DNA of 64,000 bases from the NCBI GenBank assembly GCA_018287875.1, contig JAGVVL010000015.1:124001-188000 (forward strand). The letters are read 5' to 3'. The notes beneath the pieces are model-generated. The model was not told the DNA's origin, searched no databases, and worked only from the letters and a program-made list of their open reading frames with translations. This DNA comes from Nigrospora sphaerica (taxonomy: Eukaryota > Ascomycota > Sordariomycetes > Amphisphaeriales > Apiosporaceae). The position numbers and the translations under genes were made by a program. Below, in pieces: positions 21,490 to 33,686 of the stretch. Numbering within the stretch: the first letter of the stretch is position 1; every line of letters begins with the position of its first letter.

Positions 21490-22575
21490 TTCAGTTCACC
21501 AATAAGGCTCCCTGGATTACTCGTATGATCTTTGTACCTACGGGCTCTGCAAGCGGGGTAATCTCGTGGGGTGTACTAATGATTTCTGTCCCTAACCGTG
21601 CTGGCTTGCCATTTTCGCTTACCGTGGTGCATTTACGGTTGCTCAACTCACCGTAGCTTTCACTACTGAACGTGAACGTTAGTAATGAGAGAGTGAATAA
21701 GTTTATGTTTTAAGGGTCCCTCTCGTACCCATTTTGCGATCCATTTCTATGCATGCATAGTATTGCTTTTAGGTGGGGACTCCCACCTAAATTTTGTCCT
21801 GGGTCTGCACAGGAAACGGGCGGTAAAACCAACACTAACTGTATCTGCCTTAGCCTCATCGACATCTACCAATCGTAATCTTTCTATCTCTTTAAAGTTT
21901 ATCTTTAACCCATCTATAGCAATTGTTGGCTATCGTCTGTTCCATAGCTCGTATTCGATCACGGCCGGCGATTGAAAGGTCGGGGTGAGTGGGGCTAGAA
22001 TTGCTTTGCCAGTCTATAGCAAAAGTCTTAACAACTGCCACGTCGCAATCGATTTAACATAAGACCAAAATGGAGCGAGAATCGAACGAGCGAGGCGGGT
22101 TCTACACCGGTCTGGTACTGTTCTTCAAAGAGTGAGCGAGTCATTCAGGAAATACGTTTTTAGTACGGCCTCTAGCCGTGCCGACGAGAGAAGATGACTG
22201 CAGGTGGAACAGGCTTCGTGCGGACTTTGCCCAGTCTAACCAAAGAGAACCGACTTTAGTTGTCTTCCTAGTGCGGGCACTTCGAAAGCGAACATTTGCA
22301 CTAGTGAGGAAAGCTCTAGGCCCTACTAGGTATCGGTGCGTGTGATATCCGTGTCTCCATAATTATTGGCCCGTCTTATTATGGTATCTTTGCTCCGTAT
22401 TGCTGTTGTAATACCGGTTGACCCGGTACTAGAAACTTCTATAAGAACTCTCTCATCTTCTTTGATATTTTAGACTATCTGTTCTCTTTATCACAGTCAA
22501 AACATTACCTTATCTCTATCTCACCTCTCCTCATTTCATAAATCTTTATTCTACGCTTTCTCCCACTTGAACAAT
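21490..22575. other. Intergenic between two secreted-protein genes
   Basis: No supported gene. A pyrimidine-rich stretch just upstream of 22576 is probably the promoter/leader of the next gene. Confidence 0.45.
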
Positions 22576-22968
22576 ATGAAGACCTACACTTTTGTTGCTG
22601 CCTTGGCTGCCATGTATGTATCACCTTTAACGGTTGACCGGATTAAGCTAACAACACTCAGCGGCCCTTCCACGGTCGCGGCTTGGCTTTGCAACTGCTA
22701 TAACCCGCGCGACGGCAGTGAGCATGCGGCTTATAAGTTCTGCAGTACTTCTGGGTATTGCTTTGAGAAAGCTACAAACACTCAAGCGGTAGGTACTACC
22801 CTATTACCTTCGATATTTTTAACTGGAAAACTAAGTTATTAGTGCATTTTAAACCAACCTATCACTGATGAGGACTGCAACCGGGTTTATGCGGATCCAG
22901 ATATTACCTGGATAGCGAACTGTGAGCACTGGACAGGCGGTTGCCCCGCTGGCAGCACAGGCAACTAG
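22576..22968 (+). CDS. Cysteine-rich small secreted protein (96 residues, eight cysteines)
   Basis: Three exons, 22576-22613, 22662-22788 and 22843-22968, with introns of 48 bp (GTATGT...GCTAAC...CTCAG) and 54 bp (GTAGGT...TTATTAG); phases 2 and 0 agree. The signal peptide MKTYTFVAALAAI is split by the first intron. The mature part has eight Cys: CNC, KFC, YCF, CILN, EDC, NCE and GGC, the size and pattern of candidate fungal effectors or apoplastic proteins. It ends PAGSTGN then TAG. No family recognised. It lies in an AT-rich, gene-poor stretch, a common setting for such genes. Function is inference; the gene structure is directly visible. Confidence 0.75.
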
Positions 22969-25900
22969 CCGTGATGCGTGGCCAGGGTAGGAAGCTAGAT
23001 ATTGAGGTGCGTTATCTATGTCAGGGGTGGTCCTACTACCCCGCCTGGGATCGCACTATAGGTAGACTCCTGCCTCACCGGCCACTTCGTGGCAGGCCTC
23101 ACTAATACACATATGTTACGGCCTGGCAGATTGGTCCCTGCAGGAGTAGCCCTTATAGTGCAGAACTGGACAGAATGATCCTAAGAAGTGGATCATTCCC
23201 GAAGCTTTTGCTTTTTGCCCCAGCGGGCAGTTGGTCCAGACGCGCTGTAACAACATCTCTCTTATGCTATTACCTCAGTCATCAACCTATCAAGCCGATA
23301 GTCGTTCGCTTTAAAGTACTAGTGGTTTTTTATAGTTATAACACGAGATTTAGATCGTGACTGGGAATTATATCGGCACATTAGAAATTAACTGGAGGTA
23401 TAGAGGGGTACACCCATTAAGAGCTGTAGTTAGCTAAACCACTACAACATTGTATACTAAATTAGCTTAAATATCTTGATAGCTGTCAAAATCTGCGTTT
23501 CACAAGCCAAATTAAAAGTTAAGAAACAATAATTATGACTAAGAAATGCTATGCTGCTAGGAATGGGACTGATGTAACAGCGTGGGCTAATAGTTTGAGT
23601 CCCCGGTATATAAACCCAGCTAATGTCAGTGCCGAGAACCGTCAGCATCGCACAAAACCATGGGCCCATAACTTGTGTTAATTTCGGTAGTTCGATCTTT
23701 CCCACTAAGAAGCCACTTAAGCTCTTAAAGCCGGTTTTTATCCTATCTAGTACTACGGAGACGAAAAAGTTTCCATCGCTGTCAAGCCCCTTATTATCTT
23801 AATGGGGTACGTAGTGGCATATCTCGGGAAGCATATGAGCTATTGTCGAATATAGCGGGAAGGAGACAGAGCGCGATTTATTATCCTCAATGTAAAATAG
23901 AGCAGCCCGTACAGTCTTAGAAAGATGATGATGTGGACAAGCCGCCCTAACGGAGGGAATAGAATGTGGAGGAGCTAGTGGCTACCCTCCGTCGGGAACG
24001 CGTGTCGTGGCGCGTTATGTGGTGGTGGGGGTAGGGGGCTGTCTACTACGTAGTAATACTGGAGCGCGGAAGCACGCGACACGAATATCAAAAGACAGCA
24101 TGGCATTATCGCTTCACACCGTCGCTCTCCTGTTTCTAAGTCGAGCTAAAGAGTCACTCGTGTGTACGCTTGACCCTTGATAGCTAGTCTCCGACCGCGG
24201 CGGCGCCTGGCCCTCGCCCGCGTAAAGCCGCCGACATCCTTATCTTTAGGGAATATTTGATTAGCGGGGCTGGGTATCCCCACGAGCGCCCTATCGCTTG
24301 AAATACGGATAGTGTTAAGGCATGGGACGTGGGGATCCTACAAGTCGCTTAGTATCGCCTTAGAAACCAAATAAAGCCGATACCTCTAACTAGTCTGCTG
24401 TACGTTATACGAGCCCGGCCAGCGCTGGGCGTTCCGGCAACCTCATTATACGTAAAAGCACTGAAATCTCTTTAATCCGAGGCGCCCCGCTATCTAAATG
24501 TGTTAGCTTACCGATTATTATGTATATTAAATATTAAAGCTTACGTTATGCCTTAACAGTCATTTAACATCCGCTCTTATTTTGTTCTTTGATGTATAAC
24601 TCTTTAACGGCCCCCCCCGTTGCTTTTATACAACCCTTGTAATGCCCGTTTGTAAATGTGGTGTAGCTTACATGGAGATCTCCGTAAGGCTTACACGGAG
24701 ATCTCCGTAAGGCTTATACATAGCCCCGGGGGCTGATAAAAATCAAAGAACTTACACGAGAGAGTAGAGGCCGCAGGCCCGTGCGTCTAGCTTAGCAGCG
24801 CACTTATAAAGCGAGAACTTTTATCTACTTACATTTCTTTTCATACTCTCCCTTCCATTTCATGTCTCCACATTCTTAGGAAACTGAAAAATTGCCCACT
24901 CTTATTATGCTTATGGCTGTTATTTTCTTAATTAGCTAAGTAATCTTAGCTACGGCCTTATCGTCTTCCCCCGACCCTCTTATCTTCTCTAACCTGACCC
25001 TGGGAGAATTCAGCTCAAGGCGAGGGGAGCATCGGCATTGCTAACAATACTTTTTTCACAGCTGTTGAAATGAGACCTACAGTCTCGGTTGCAAAACGAC
25101 ATTATGTAGGGAAATACGTGAGAGTGTCCCGCCGACGGAGGCATGTCACAAGTGGCTCTCCGCTGTACCTCACTCTTCTGCCTGCTTTCTCGTACCCATC
25201 TACACCTCCTATTTTCGCCCCAAATCCACGTTGCAATTGCTTCCGCTGCTCGGTTTCGGGCGCTGGCCGTTTTTTCCACCCTGATACCTTTAGTGATACA
25301 GGTGTTCAGGACGATACCGTGGGTCTTAGACACTTAGCATTTCCTTCCCCTACAGTTACCTACGCTTATTCTCCTCCCTCGACCGCCTCGCCTTGGTACC
25401 CCTTCTCATCTACATATATCCCATGAATAAGGACGTATTTACAGTTCGAAGTAATGAATGGATAGGATTCCCTTCCGTTATTAGTTGATTATAGCGCAAG
25501 TGTAATACTCTAAAAAGCCGCGGCATGTAGATGTGTTCTAGTCCTGCCGCTGTTATGAGCACGGAGGTTACCACATTAGGAATATTTAGCCGAGATGGCT
25601 TTTATACGGCGCACTGATCAAGCTAGGCCATAGCGGTTCTTCAGGCAGAAATTTAGGTTCTTAGCAAGATTTCGGACGTCGAGGATCAGTTAAAATTAGC
25701 AGAAGCTGCGGCCTACGTGAGCGGTGAAGCTGGGCGCGCTCACAACCTAATCAAATCGGGCGCATACACATAAGTGAGCCTAGGAGTGTTAAAAGACCAG
25801 CTGCCCTCGCCAACTCTTAATGGCGAGATGCAATGGTCGATGTGCCAGCATGCTCATGCTCAGGCGGTTGATATTGGTCTCTAGTCGAAGTTAAAACTTC

Positions 25901-26070
25901 GCCAAATGCGTGCATGTCAATCTTATTAAATTCATGCAAATGCAGCAGGACACCAGCAACTCTATTCTAGTGACGCCAAGGCGGCTGCACCGGAATGTGA
26001 AGACAGTAGGAAGACGAACCGCTTGAGAACATCTCCGTGGTCGCCGTGTAAGTTGTTTCAAGGCCTCCTC
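22969..26070. other. Gene-poor tract upstream of LINE copy 3
   Basis: 3.1 kb of mostly AT-rich sequence with no frame I can defend. Two overlapping frames of about 110-118 codons near 25010-25426 lack any recognisable motif. It contains a short tandem palindromic repeat at 24666-24711. Confidence 0.5.
24666..24711. repeat. Two tandem copies of a 23-bp near-palindrome
   Basis: The unit GCTTACAYGGAGATCTCC plus GTAAG occurs twice head to tail. Each unit is an almost perfect inverted repeat centred on AGATCT. Confidence 0.7.
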
Positions 26071-26084
26071 AACCCTCTTATATA
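26071..26084. repeat. Target-site duplication of LINE copy 3, left copy
   Basis: AACCCTCTTATATA; identical 14 bp at 30945-30958 directly after the AAT tail (the first AA may belong to the tail, leaving 12 bp). Confidence 0.85.
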
Positions 26085-26211
26085 AGTTGGGAATAATGTT
26101 GGGGGAAAAACTTTTCGAAACCGACCCCACACAGCGATAACTTCACAACCACGAATCTGTAAGCTACCGGATAGCCCAGAAACTGTTCCTAGGGCTTCAT
26201 TTAGCCTAGAA

Positions 26212-27569
26212 ATGGTCGATTCACCACCCTCGAGGCAAAGCGCGGGTGGTGGGAGCCGCCATAGGCCCTCCCCACCCCCGAGCCGTCACCTCCGGACTTA
26301 AGAACACCATCGCCAGATAGCATTACAGTATGTGGACGCAGTCTAGAGGATATACGCAGCACTATAGACGACTTCAAACGCTTCTTAGCTGGTGAAGTTA
26401 ACATTGCGGCCTTAGCCGCAGCAGTTCAAGCCGCTATTCCGGTCTTAAAGATGGCGGGTAAGGAATCGAACAGCCAGCCCAGCGTCGAAAGATATATTAA
26501 TGCTATCGAGAACACACTATAAGCTATCTATAAGGAAATTAAAGCTCTTAAAACGTATACTGCAGCTGCTACTACCCTTACCGCCTCCTTAGCGCTTAAG
26601 GCCCCCTAGGTAGCTAAGACTCTACCTCCTCGACATAAACAGGAGGTAATAGTTAAGGCTGTAGGAACTGAAGGCCGCACTTACAAAGAGATCGTGCGGA
26701 AAGTTAATACAGCAACAGGCAAAGAAACGGCAATAGCTACACGGAAGCTTCCTAACGGAGACTATGCTATTACTTATAAGACAGTAGAAGAGAAGCGACA
26801 GCTAGAAACCGACTAAGCCTGGACCACCAAGGCCTTCGGAGAGAACGCCTCTATCTAAAAGAGAAAGATCCTAGTGGTGGCCTATAGTATCAACAAGGAG
26901 GCCATAGAGACGAACCAAGGGCAGCTAGAAGTCCAACTCCGGAATTAGCCCGGCGGCCCTATCGACGTCCTAGAAGTTAAGCTCCCTCGCAACGCCAAGA
27001 CCGCGTTTAGGAAGGTCACAGCCCTATATATTGCAGTACCCACGGTTTAATAAGCAGAACAGCTATACCGAGACGGCCTTATTTAGTAGTATAGCTACTA
27101 CCTATACGAGCCCTTCGCTAAAAGAGCACAGCTTAAATAATACTACCACTACTATTATTATAAACACATCGCCTATGTTTGCCGCTACGCATGTAAGTGC
27201 GGGCTCTACTTTTTAATAAAGCATAACAATAAAGAATACCTAGAAGCCGAGAACAAAAGCCGATACTGCTATCCAGCATACCGAGGACTATATACTATGT
27301 AGTTTAAGAAGTGTCCAGTCTATTAAGAGTAGGTCTAGATTGTTAAGGCTGCTTATATTATAAGACCGAAGGGATTCGCACTGCCCTCGTAAGAACCCCT
27401 TAAGCCAACAGCCGAGGACTAGTAGACAGTACAGCCACGGAAGCGTCGAGTAACTAACTGCCGTATTAGAAGCACCAGCAGAGCCCGCAGTAGAACCCAC
27501 GAAAAGATAAACGACATGGATATCGAAACACCGGAGTTAACACTAAACAGCATCCACGCTCGACTATAA
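26212..27569 (+). pseudogene. LINE copy 3 ORF1, RIP-inactivated
   Basis: Collinear with the intact ORF1 of copy 2 but with many nonsense codons, and zinc-knuckle Cys codons changed (TGC to TAC/TAT). The ORF1 stop has become TAA, and the same G-to-A change turned the overlapping ORF2 ATG into ATA. Confidence 0.85.
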
Positions 27570-30500
27570 CAGCGCTAAGGATCCTACACTGGAACACGCA
27601 GAAAAGTAAGAAAGCACAGATCCCGGTAGTTGATACTATCTCTAAAGAGTACGACGTCCTGGCTATCCAAGAGCCTTAGCGAAACCTATATATGCTGACT
27701 ACTTACTGCCCGAGATCCTCTCTGTACTACTTACTTTACATAATCGAGGGAGGTAGGGCATGTATCTACATTAACAAGAAGTACACTTTAGTATAGTGGA
27801 CATATAAGGCGCAGCTAAATAAGTGTTATATTATAATCCAACTACTAAACGGTCCTATAACGGTTATCTGCTTATACTCGCCTCCCTTTAAGTCCACCAG
27901 CAGATCGGACTTGCTAGCTATCGAAGCCCTCTATACCGAACCCTAGTTAAAACGAACAGTCCTTATAGGAGACTTTAACGTCCACCACCCCGTCTAGGGA
28001 GGATACAACATCCGACCCTATAGGGCAGCTAACAAGCTACTTTAGCTAGCAGAATCCTGGAGACTCCAGCTAATCACACCCCTTAGAACACTGATATAGA
28101 CACGAAAAGGATACGCAGACTCTACAATCAACCTAGCCTAGGCTATAGGCGATCTCCGGGTCGCCTATAACGGATACGCACTATACGTAAGATCCGATCA
28201 CCTCCCTCAGGTAATACATATAACTGGACCTAGTATAGACCGCTAAGATAGGCTACGACGTAGCTAGAAAACAGCTGACTATAACTAGGCGAAGGCAGAG
28301 GCGGCATACCTACTATAGCCAGGGCAACTCGAGACACCAGAAGAAATCGATAGTTACACTGAGACGTTAATTAAGGAGCTAACTTAAATAGCCGACCTAG
28401 TTACCCCCCTCCGCCACTCTAAGGGGAGAGGCAAGGTTTGGTGGAACCACGATATAAAAAGAGCTATAGAGGAGGAGAGACGAGCCTAGCGAGCATAGCT
28501 ATCCGACAGGACAGACGCAGCTTAGCGAGCCTTTCGGTAAGCATCCCTTACGAAAAAGAAAACAATTTGCACCGCAAAGACAGCGACCTAAAGGGGCATG
28601 CTCTACGAGGCCTCTAACCAGCTAGCTAGCGTCTGGAACATCGTAAGATAGGCCAGAACTGAAGGAGCCGCGCCGCCGCTACCTCCAGCTATCCCTACAC
28701 TCTACACACCGTAAGGCGAAGCAACGACCTATAAGGAGAAAACAGAGGCCTTTCAAAAGAGGTTCTATCCCCTCCTTAAGGCTATATATACCGGCTTCCG
28801 AATAATAAACTAGCTTACAGTACCTTTTAATATAGACAGTAAAGTAACAGCAGAATAAGTCTAAGACGTCCTTACTAAGGCAGGCTAATAAAAGGCACCT
28901 GGACTAGACTAGCTTTTAAACGGATTCCTTAAACGCCTAGGAAAGCCCCTCTTCTAAGCCTTAGCCTCCTTAACGGAAGCGTGCTGGTATATAAGATACT
29001 ATCTAAGAGCATTCTGTAAAGCAGTCACCGTTATCCTCCGAAAGCCAGGAAAGCAGCCAAACAAGTACTATTAAGCCGGCGGATAGAGACCTATTGCGCT
29101 GCTTAACACTATAGGGAAAGTAATCGAGAGCTTACTAACGTAACAGCTAGCTAATTTTACTGAAGAGAATAGACTGCTCCTAGACAAACAAATAGGTAAC
29201 TAGAAAGGCCGCTCTACGGAAACGGCCTTACAGTTATTAACGGACCTAGTCTGTATAGCCTGGAAATATAGAAGTGCAGCAACTTTTCTATCGCTGGATA
29301 TCTTAGGCGCTTTCGACTCCGTCAACTATAGAAGGCTCCTTGCTAGCCTACGAGTGCTAAGGGTCCCTATATAGACTATTAGCTGGATCCGAAGCTTCTT
29401 ATTTAACCAGTCCACCACGTTATTCTTTAACAGCTAGGAATCGGACGAGATCCTAGTCCCAGCAGGTGTCCTGTAAAGCTCACCCTTATCGCTTATCTTC
29501 TTCTGCCTTTATATAGCCGGTCTTTATAAAGCTCTCCGCGCTATATTAAGGATAACTACTATAGCCTTTGTAAACAATATAAACCTCGTGGGCTTCGGCT
29601 TAAACTTAGAGTAGACCTGCAAGCGGCTAAAAGCCGCTTATAAGGTCTGCAAAGAATAGGCAGTCAGCTATAGTATAACCTTTGCAGTCCAGAAATATTA
29701 CCTAGTCCACTTCTCTCGAAGACGGAAAAGTCCGGATATAAAGATAGCCTTAAAAGGTCACGAAATCGAACTAGAAGACTCCTGCCACGTCCTTAGCATC
29801 CAGGTGGATAGACGTCTCCGCTAGGACGTCCATATTTAGTCGATATCGAAGAAGATGGCGACACAGGTTTACACTTTAAACCAGATAGCCAGCTCGATAT
29901 AGGGCACATCTCTTTAACGAGCCCGCTAAGTCTATACAGCCATCGTATAATCTACGATAAGCTATAGAGCTTTAAAGTGGCACCGCCAGATCTCGAAAAA
30001 TAGAGCCAAGGTATTTAACGACGTCTAAATAGAGTGCCTCCGAAAGGTTATAGGAGCTTTCAAAGCCACGGCCACCATAGTACTAGAAACGGAAGCTTAC
30101 GTGTCCCCCTTAAACACATAGCTTAACAGAAGGGTGGCGGCATCGGAAGAGAGGCTCCAACAGCCGCGTATCGCATCACTCATCCAAGCAAGATACGAAA
30201 GCGCAGCTAAATGGATCCTAACAAGACCGACTTGCCGGCGCAGACCGAAAGGCCCCGACGCTCCCGATCGTAAGAGGTGGCTAAACGAATAGCTAGCTGG
30301 AGACTCAGCATATAAGGCTAAGGAGAGAGACTGGCTTTAAAGATAGCAACAAATATAGAAAAACCAAATAACGCGAGCCCCGGCAGTAACCAAGATGCCG
30401 CCAGATAAGCACGTCCTTAAGCTCCATAAGGGACTCCATAAAGCCGAGAGCTCTATCCTTATTTAAGCGAGGACTGGTAAGATTAGGCTGCGAGACTTCC

Positions 30501-30754
30501 TTTTTAAGTATAGGGTTCCAGGCTTCGACAGCCCCTAGTGCGTCTACGGTCAAGGCAGGGAGACCGTCCGGCATATCCTCGTTTTCTGCCCACGGGAAAG
30601 AGAAAGACGAGAGCATCTCATCCAAGCTTTAGGAGGACCGATAGACACGGACAGGATGCTCGACACCCCAGGAAAAGCAGGAATTATCGCGAGATGGCTA
30701 CTCCGCTCCGGAAGGCTGGACATGTTCCAGCTGGCGAATCAACTCATCAGCTAG
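27566..30754 (+). pseudogene. LINE copy 3 ORF2, RIP-inactivated
   Basis: Collinear with ORF2 of copies 1 and 2 and ending at the same TAG. It carries numerous TGG-to-TAG and CAG-to-TAG changes, the catalytic FADD region is altered (29565-29582), and the start codon is ATA. The shared TAG at the ARWAR-type position lies at 28649-28651. The last 200 bases or so are nearly unmutated. Confidence 0.85.
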
Positions 30755-30944
30755 GAAGCGGGCGCGCTAAGCCCGATCTCGGTATGGCAGGTCAAAGTGC
30801 AGATAGAAGCGGTGCGACGCAGCGGAACCTAGGTTTTTCACCCGGCCGGACGTCAGCCCGGAACGGTTTTCCTAGGCTAAGATGCGCAGGGGGTCCTCAT
30901 GGCCTAAATAGGTCGCTAGGTGTAAGAATAATAATAATAATAAT

Positions 30945-30958
30945 AACCCTCTTATATA
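30945..30958. repeat. Target-site duplication of LINE copy 3, right copy
   Basis: Perfect repeat of 26071-26084 immediately after the AAT tail. Confidence 0.85.
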
Positions 30959-31094
30959 TTTTTTCACATTTAATTCTCAGAAAGTGTGTTTATGGGTGAC
31001 CATATACCGAGGTCTTAAGCCCTCGTTCACTACACCCCTCTTCGTAGCCGGCCAACAGGAGGGACTTTGGCTACCAGACTCAGGCATGAGCAAC

Positions 31095-32369
31095 TCAGGG
31101 CTCGAGCAAGCCCTTCTTCATCGTCTTCTCGGCCTTGGCCGCAGTGACTCGAAAGATACTGGACCTGGTCTGCCTGAAGTGGACGGTACCGTACCGGAGA
31201 AGTTCAAAGAAGCTGCCGGGCGCGCAGTGCACACCCTCGTTCTCGGGTCGATCCAGCAAGACGCCCAGTAACGGCGTCTTAAGAAGCCCGACGCCGTGCG
31301 AGATCTTGTTCATGCTGGCGTTGGCGAGCATGTTCCAGACGAGGGTATGGGCCTCAGTGTACCGGGGGTCGGCCACGGCGTCCCGGCGCAGAGCTAGCAT
31401 GTCTAGGATCTTCTGCGAATCGAAACCGGCTAAATATTCAGCCGGCTGGTCCTCTCTCAGAGCCGAAAAGGTGTAGACGCGGGTCTGCCAGTAATCAGAG
31501 CCCGAGAAGCCGTCGCCGGCGTCCTCGAGCATCGTAAGGCGCATCCAGCACGCGACCTGGGTCACGTACTCGATGAGGGTTTTGATATCGACGGCCCAGT
31601 CCCATGCGAAGTCGGCTTCCTGCGACTCGGCGAGTTTGATGTCGCTTGTGAATGCCAAGAGCGGGCTGTCGAGCAGGCCCTTGCTGTTAGTGCGGCCGCG
31701 CCACAGGTGCGTGAAGAGCTCGTGCCTAGAACGGGACGGGGTTAGACAGAAAGAGGAGAGTGCGCACACTAGGCAGGGTTGCAGGTACCATCGTTTAATG
31801 AAGGGGCTCCCCTTACGAGCCGCAACGAAGTGGTTCGCGATGGTTTGGCCGTACATGACGGGGACGGCGACCTCGTAAGGTGACGTCGGGTCGTTAAGCA
31901 CGTCCCATACGAAGCGGTCCATGTGACGAATGAGGATGCTGCCGACGTCCATGAATGCGCCACCGTGTTGGTAGAGGGCGGCGCCGCGGATGAAATCGGC
32001 GGCGTGCGGGCCCGAATAAGGCCCGTCCATGGTGCCTGCGCGGAAGGTCTCGGGGAGGAGCTCCGGATCCAAATACCGAAGCGCGTAGTTGGCCGACGCC
32101 GGGTCTGAGTCGAGCACCCGGACCGTCCAGCCCTCGCCAGAGCTAGAGCCGCTGTCCCCGCAGATGCGCACCCAGTCGGCCACGTTGCGCCGACACCAAG
32201 CCGGCATCGCCAGCACCCCCGCGTGCCAGTATGCCCAAATGTTTTTCTCCGACGTCACGGTTACGTGCTGCGTGAGGGATTGAAGGATCTCATCATCGGA
32301 CCGCTCGTCGGTGGTCGCGACAGCCTCGAGCTGAGCCGCGTACTGGGGCGGGATGGCGAAGGAGGTCAT
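31095..32369 (-). CDS. Capsule-synthesis-like glycosyltransferase
   Basis: Two exons, 32369-31789 and 31725-31095, about 403 residues. The 63-bp intron (31726-31788; GTACCT donor, TCTAAC branch, TCTAG acceptor) is a multiple of three and has no stop, so the unspliced frame is also open; splicing restores KRWHELFTHLWRG. The N-terminal half has the order seen in fungal capsular-polysaccharide-synthesis/GT32-type proteins: NIWAYWHAG, MPAWCRRNVADW, WTVRVLD, ANYALRYLDPELLP, then HAADFIRGAALYQHGG and AFMDVG, the DXD-like nucleotide-sugar/metal site. No signal peptide or obvious membrane anchor. Donor and acceptor sugars cannot be read from sequence. Confidence 0.8.
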   Translation of the reverse strand: MTSFAIPPQYAAQLEAVATTDERSDDEILQSLTQHVTVTSEKNIWAYWHAGVLAMPAWCRRNVADWVRICGDSGSSSGEGWTVRVLDSDPASANYALRYLDPELLPETFRAGTMDGPYSGPHAADFIRGAALYQHGGAFMDVGSILIRHMDRFVWDVLNDPTSPYEVAVPVMYGQTIANHFVAARKGSPFIKRWYLQPCLVCALSSFCLTPSRSRHELFTHLWRGRTNSKGLLDSPLLAFTSDIKLAESQEADFAWDWAVDIKTLIEYVTQVACWMRLTMLEDAGDGFSGSDYWQTRVYTFSALREDQPAEYLAGFDSQKILDMLALRRDAVADPRYTEAHTLVWNMLANASMNKISHGVGLLKTPLLGVLLDRPENEGVHCAPGSFFELLRYGTVHFRQTRSSIFRVTAAKAEKTMKKGLLEP

Positions 32370-33686
32370 GATGGGTGGAAGGTAGGAGCCCTGACTGGAT
32401 ACTCAGAGTGGATTCGAACTGGGGCATATGGCAGAGCTCTAAATTATAAGGAAATAATTATGCTAGGTCGTGGGCGCATCCGTCCCCAGCTGGTTCGATG
32501 CCGTCTTGTTTATGTCGCGCATCTAGCTCTCGTCTAGTGCTGATCTCAGCGTAATTTCACCGCGTCCCTAGCTCGGTTCGACCTATCATTTGTGACTCCT
32601 CGGCCTTCCACGTAGGTCAGTTTTCTTAACTCACGTCAGATTTTAGCGCGACGGTATAACGAGGTCGATAGCGGGGATTATCGCGGGTCGTCGTACGCCC
32701 TTATCGTGGAATTTCTGCGAGAATGAACACGCTTACACACTCCCTGATGATGTCCAGCTTTAGTATCCTTGTTCAGTTTCCAGGAAGACTCGAAACCACC
32801 GGTAGCTAAGCATGTCGTTATATGATGGCCAAGTCACCAATCTCTAAGGGACTTAGCAGATACGTGTCGTAAACGCGGTAGAGTAAAAGATGGTGCACAC
32901 AGATGGAATTGAGCCTGGTGGGAGGACCTTCGGCTGCCGTAACCGGGGATTGGTGTATCTAAACAGAAAATCGAGTTCCCCGTCCCCCTTTTCATGCTCT
33001 CGGCCCTCCATGTCCTCTCTGCTCACTTTATAGCAACTCTGTACATCCTCCTCCAAGCAAATTCGTGCTTTCTACTGTATCGTCATCGGCCATGACCAAG
33101 GTAACCATATTTCTCCGCCGTATTCACCTGTTGAACTTGAATGTGAAGGCTTCACAGCAGTAACACAGATGTGTAGTACATTCTCCAAGGATTAGACAGC
33201 TTCATATGAGCAAAATGATGTAAGGTCACTCCGTTCACTATTCTCATCAAACTATTATGTGACCTTGTGGCCTAGAGAACCACTCACTCTCGTAGATATC
33301 GTTAGAGTAGGATACCACATAATCTAAACGACGAGGGCATGATGGGTCCAGTTTTCCATTTATGATACCCTAGCGAGTTAATTAACATGTCAGATAACTA
33401 AATAGTACGTCTCTATAATTGCTAAGTAATAAGAAACGCACAAGAATAAGAGCTTCCAGTGATGAGAGTTAGCGTCCCAAGGTTGTTACAATAGACCTGA
33501 TTACTTCTTTCACTTTAATCTAAATATTGTTTTTCAAGGCAAAACCGCAATATCGAGTACAAAAAGGAATCAGTGAAGAGCGAGAAGTAGAGAGAGGGAA
33601 ACAAAGAAAGAAACTCAATCTAAAGAAACATTAAGCTCTGAAGGTTTATTCCCTCAAGTAAGTTCAACCTACAGGCTAAATTTTTA
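32370..33686. other. Intergenic between glycosyltransferase and ABC transporter genes
   Basis: 1.3 kb, no supported gene. The part near 33500-33686 is the 3' flank of the ABC transporter gene. Confidence 0.5.

Larger units (their letters stand above)
26085..30944 (+). mobile_element. Non-LTR retrotransposon (LINE), copy 3, full length and heavily RIP-mutated
   Basis: Collinear with copy 2 over its full length from GAAAAAC at about 26104 to the AAT tail. Twenty bases (26085-26103) between the duplication and the shared 5' end are not found in copy 2. Against copy 2 the differences are overwhelmingly C to T and G to A, many at CpA/TpG, producing dozens of TAG/TAA. The first 150 bp or so and the last 400 bp or so are almost unmutated. 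The perfect flanking duplication shows it is an authentic single insertion. Confidence 0.9.

Noticed and set aside
22060..22130. Minus-strand TTCGATTCTCGCTCCA resembling a tRNA T-arm and acceptor end
   Set aside because: No matching 5' acceptor strand or D-arm and anticodon arm at the right spacing.
25010..25426. Overlapping frames of 107 and 118 codons on opposite strands
   Set aside because: Neither shows motifs, a signal peptide or splice structure; the two overlap extensively.
30538..30999. 153-codon plus-strand frame running through the LINE copy 3 end
   Set aside because: It is an alternative frame of ORF2 and the 3' UTR, extended by the AAT tail into Ile repeats.
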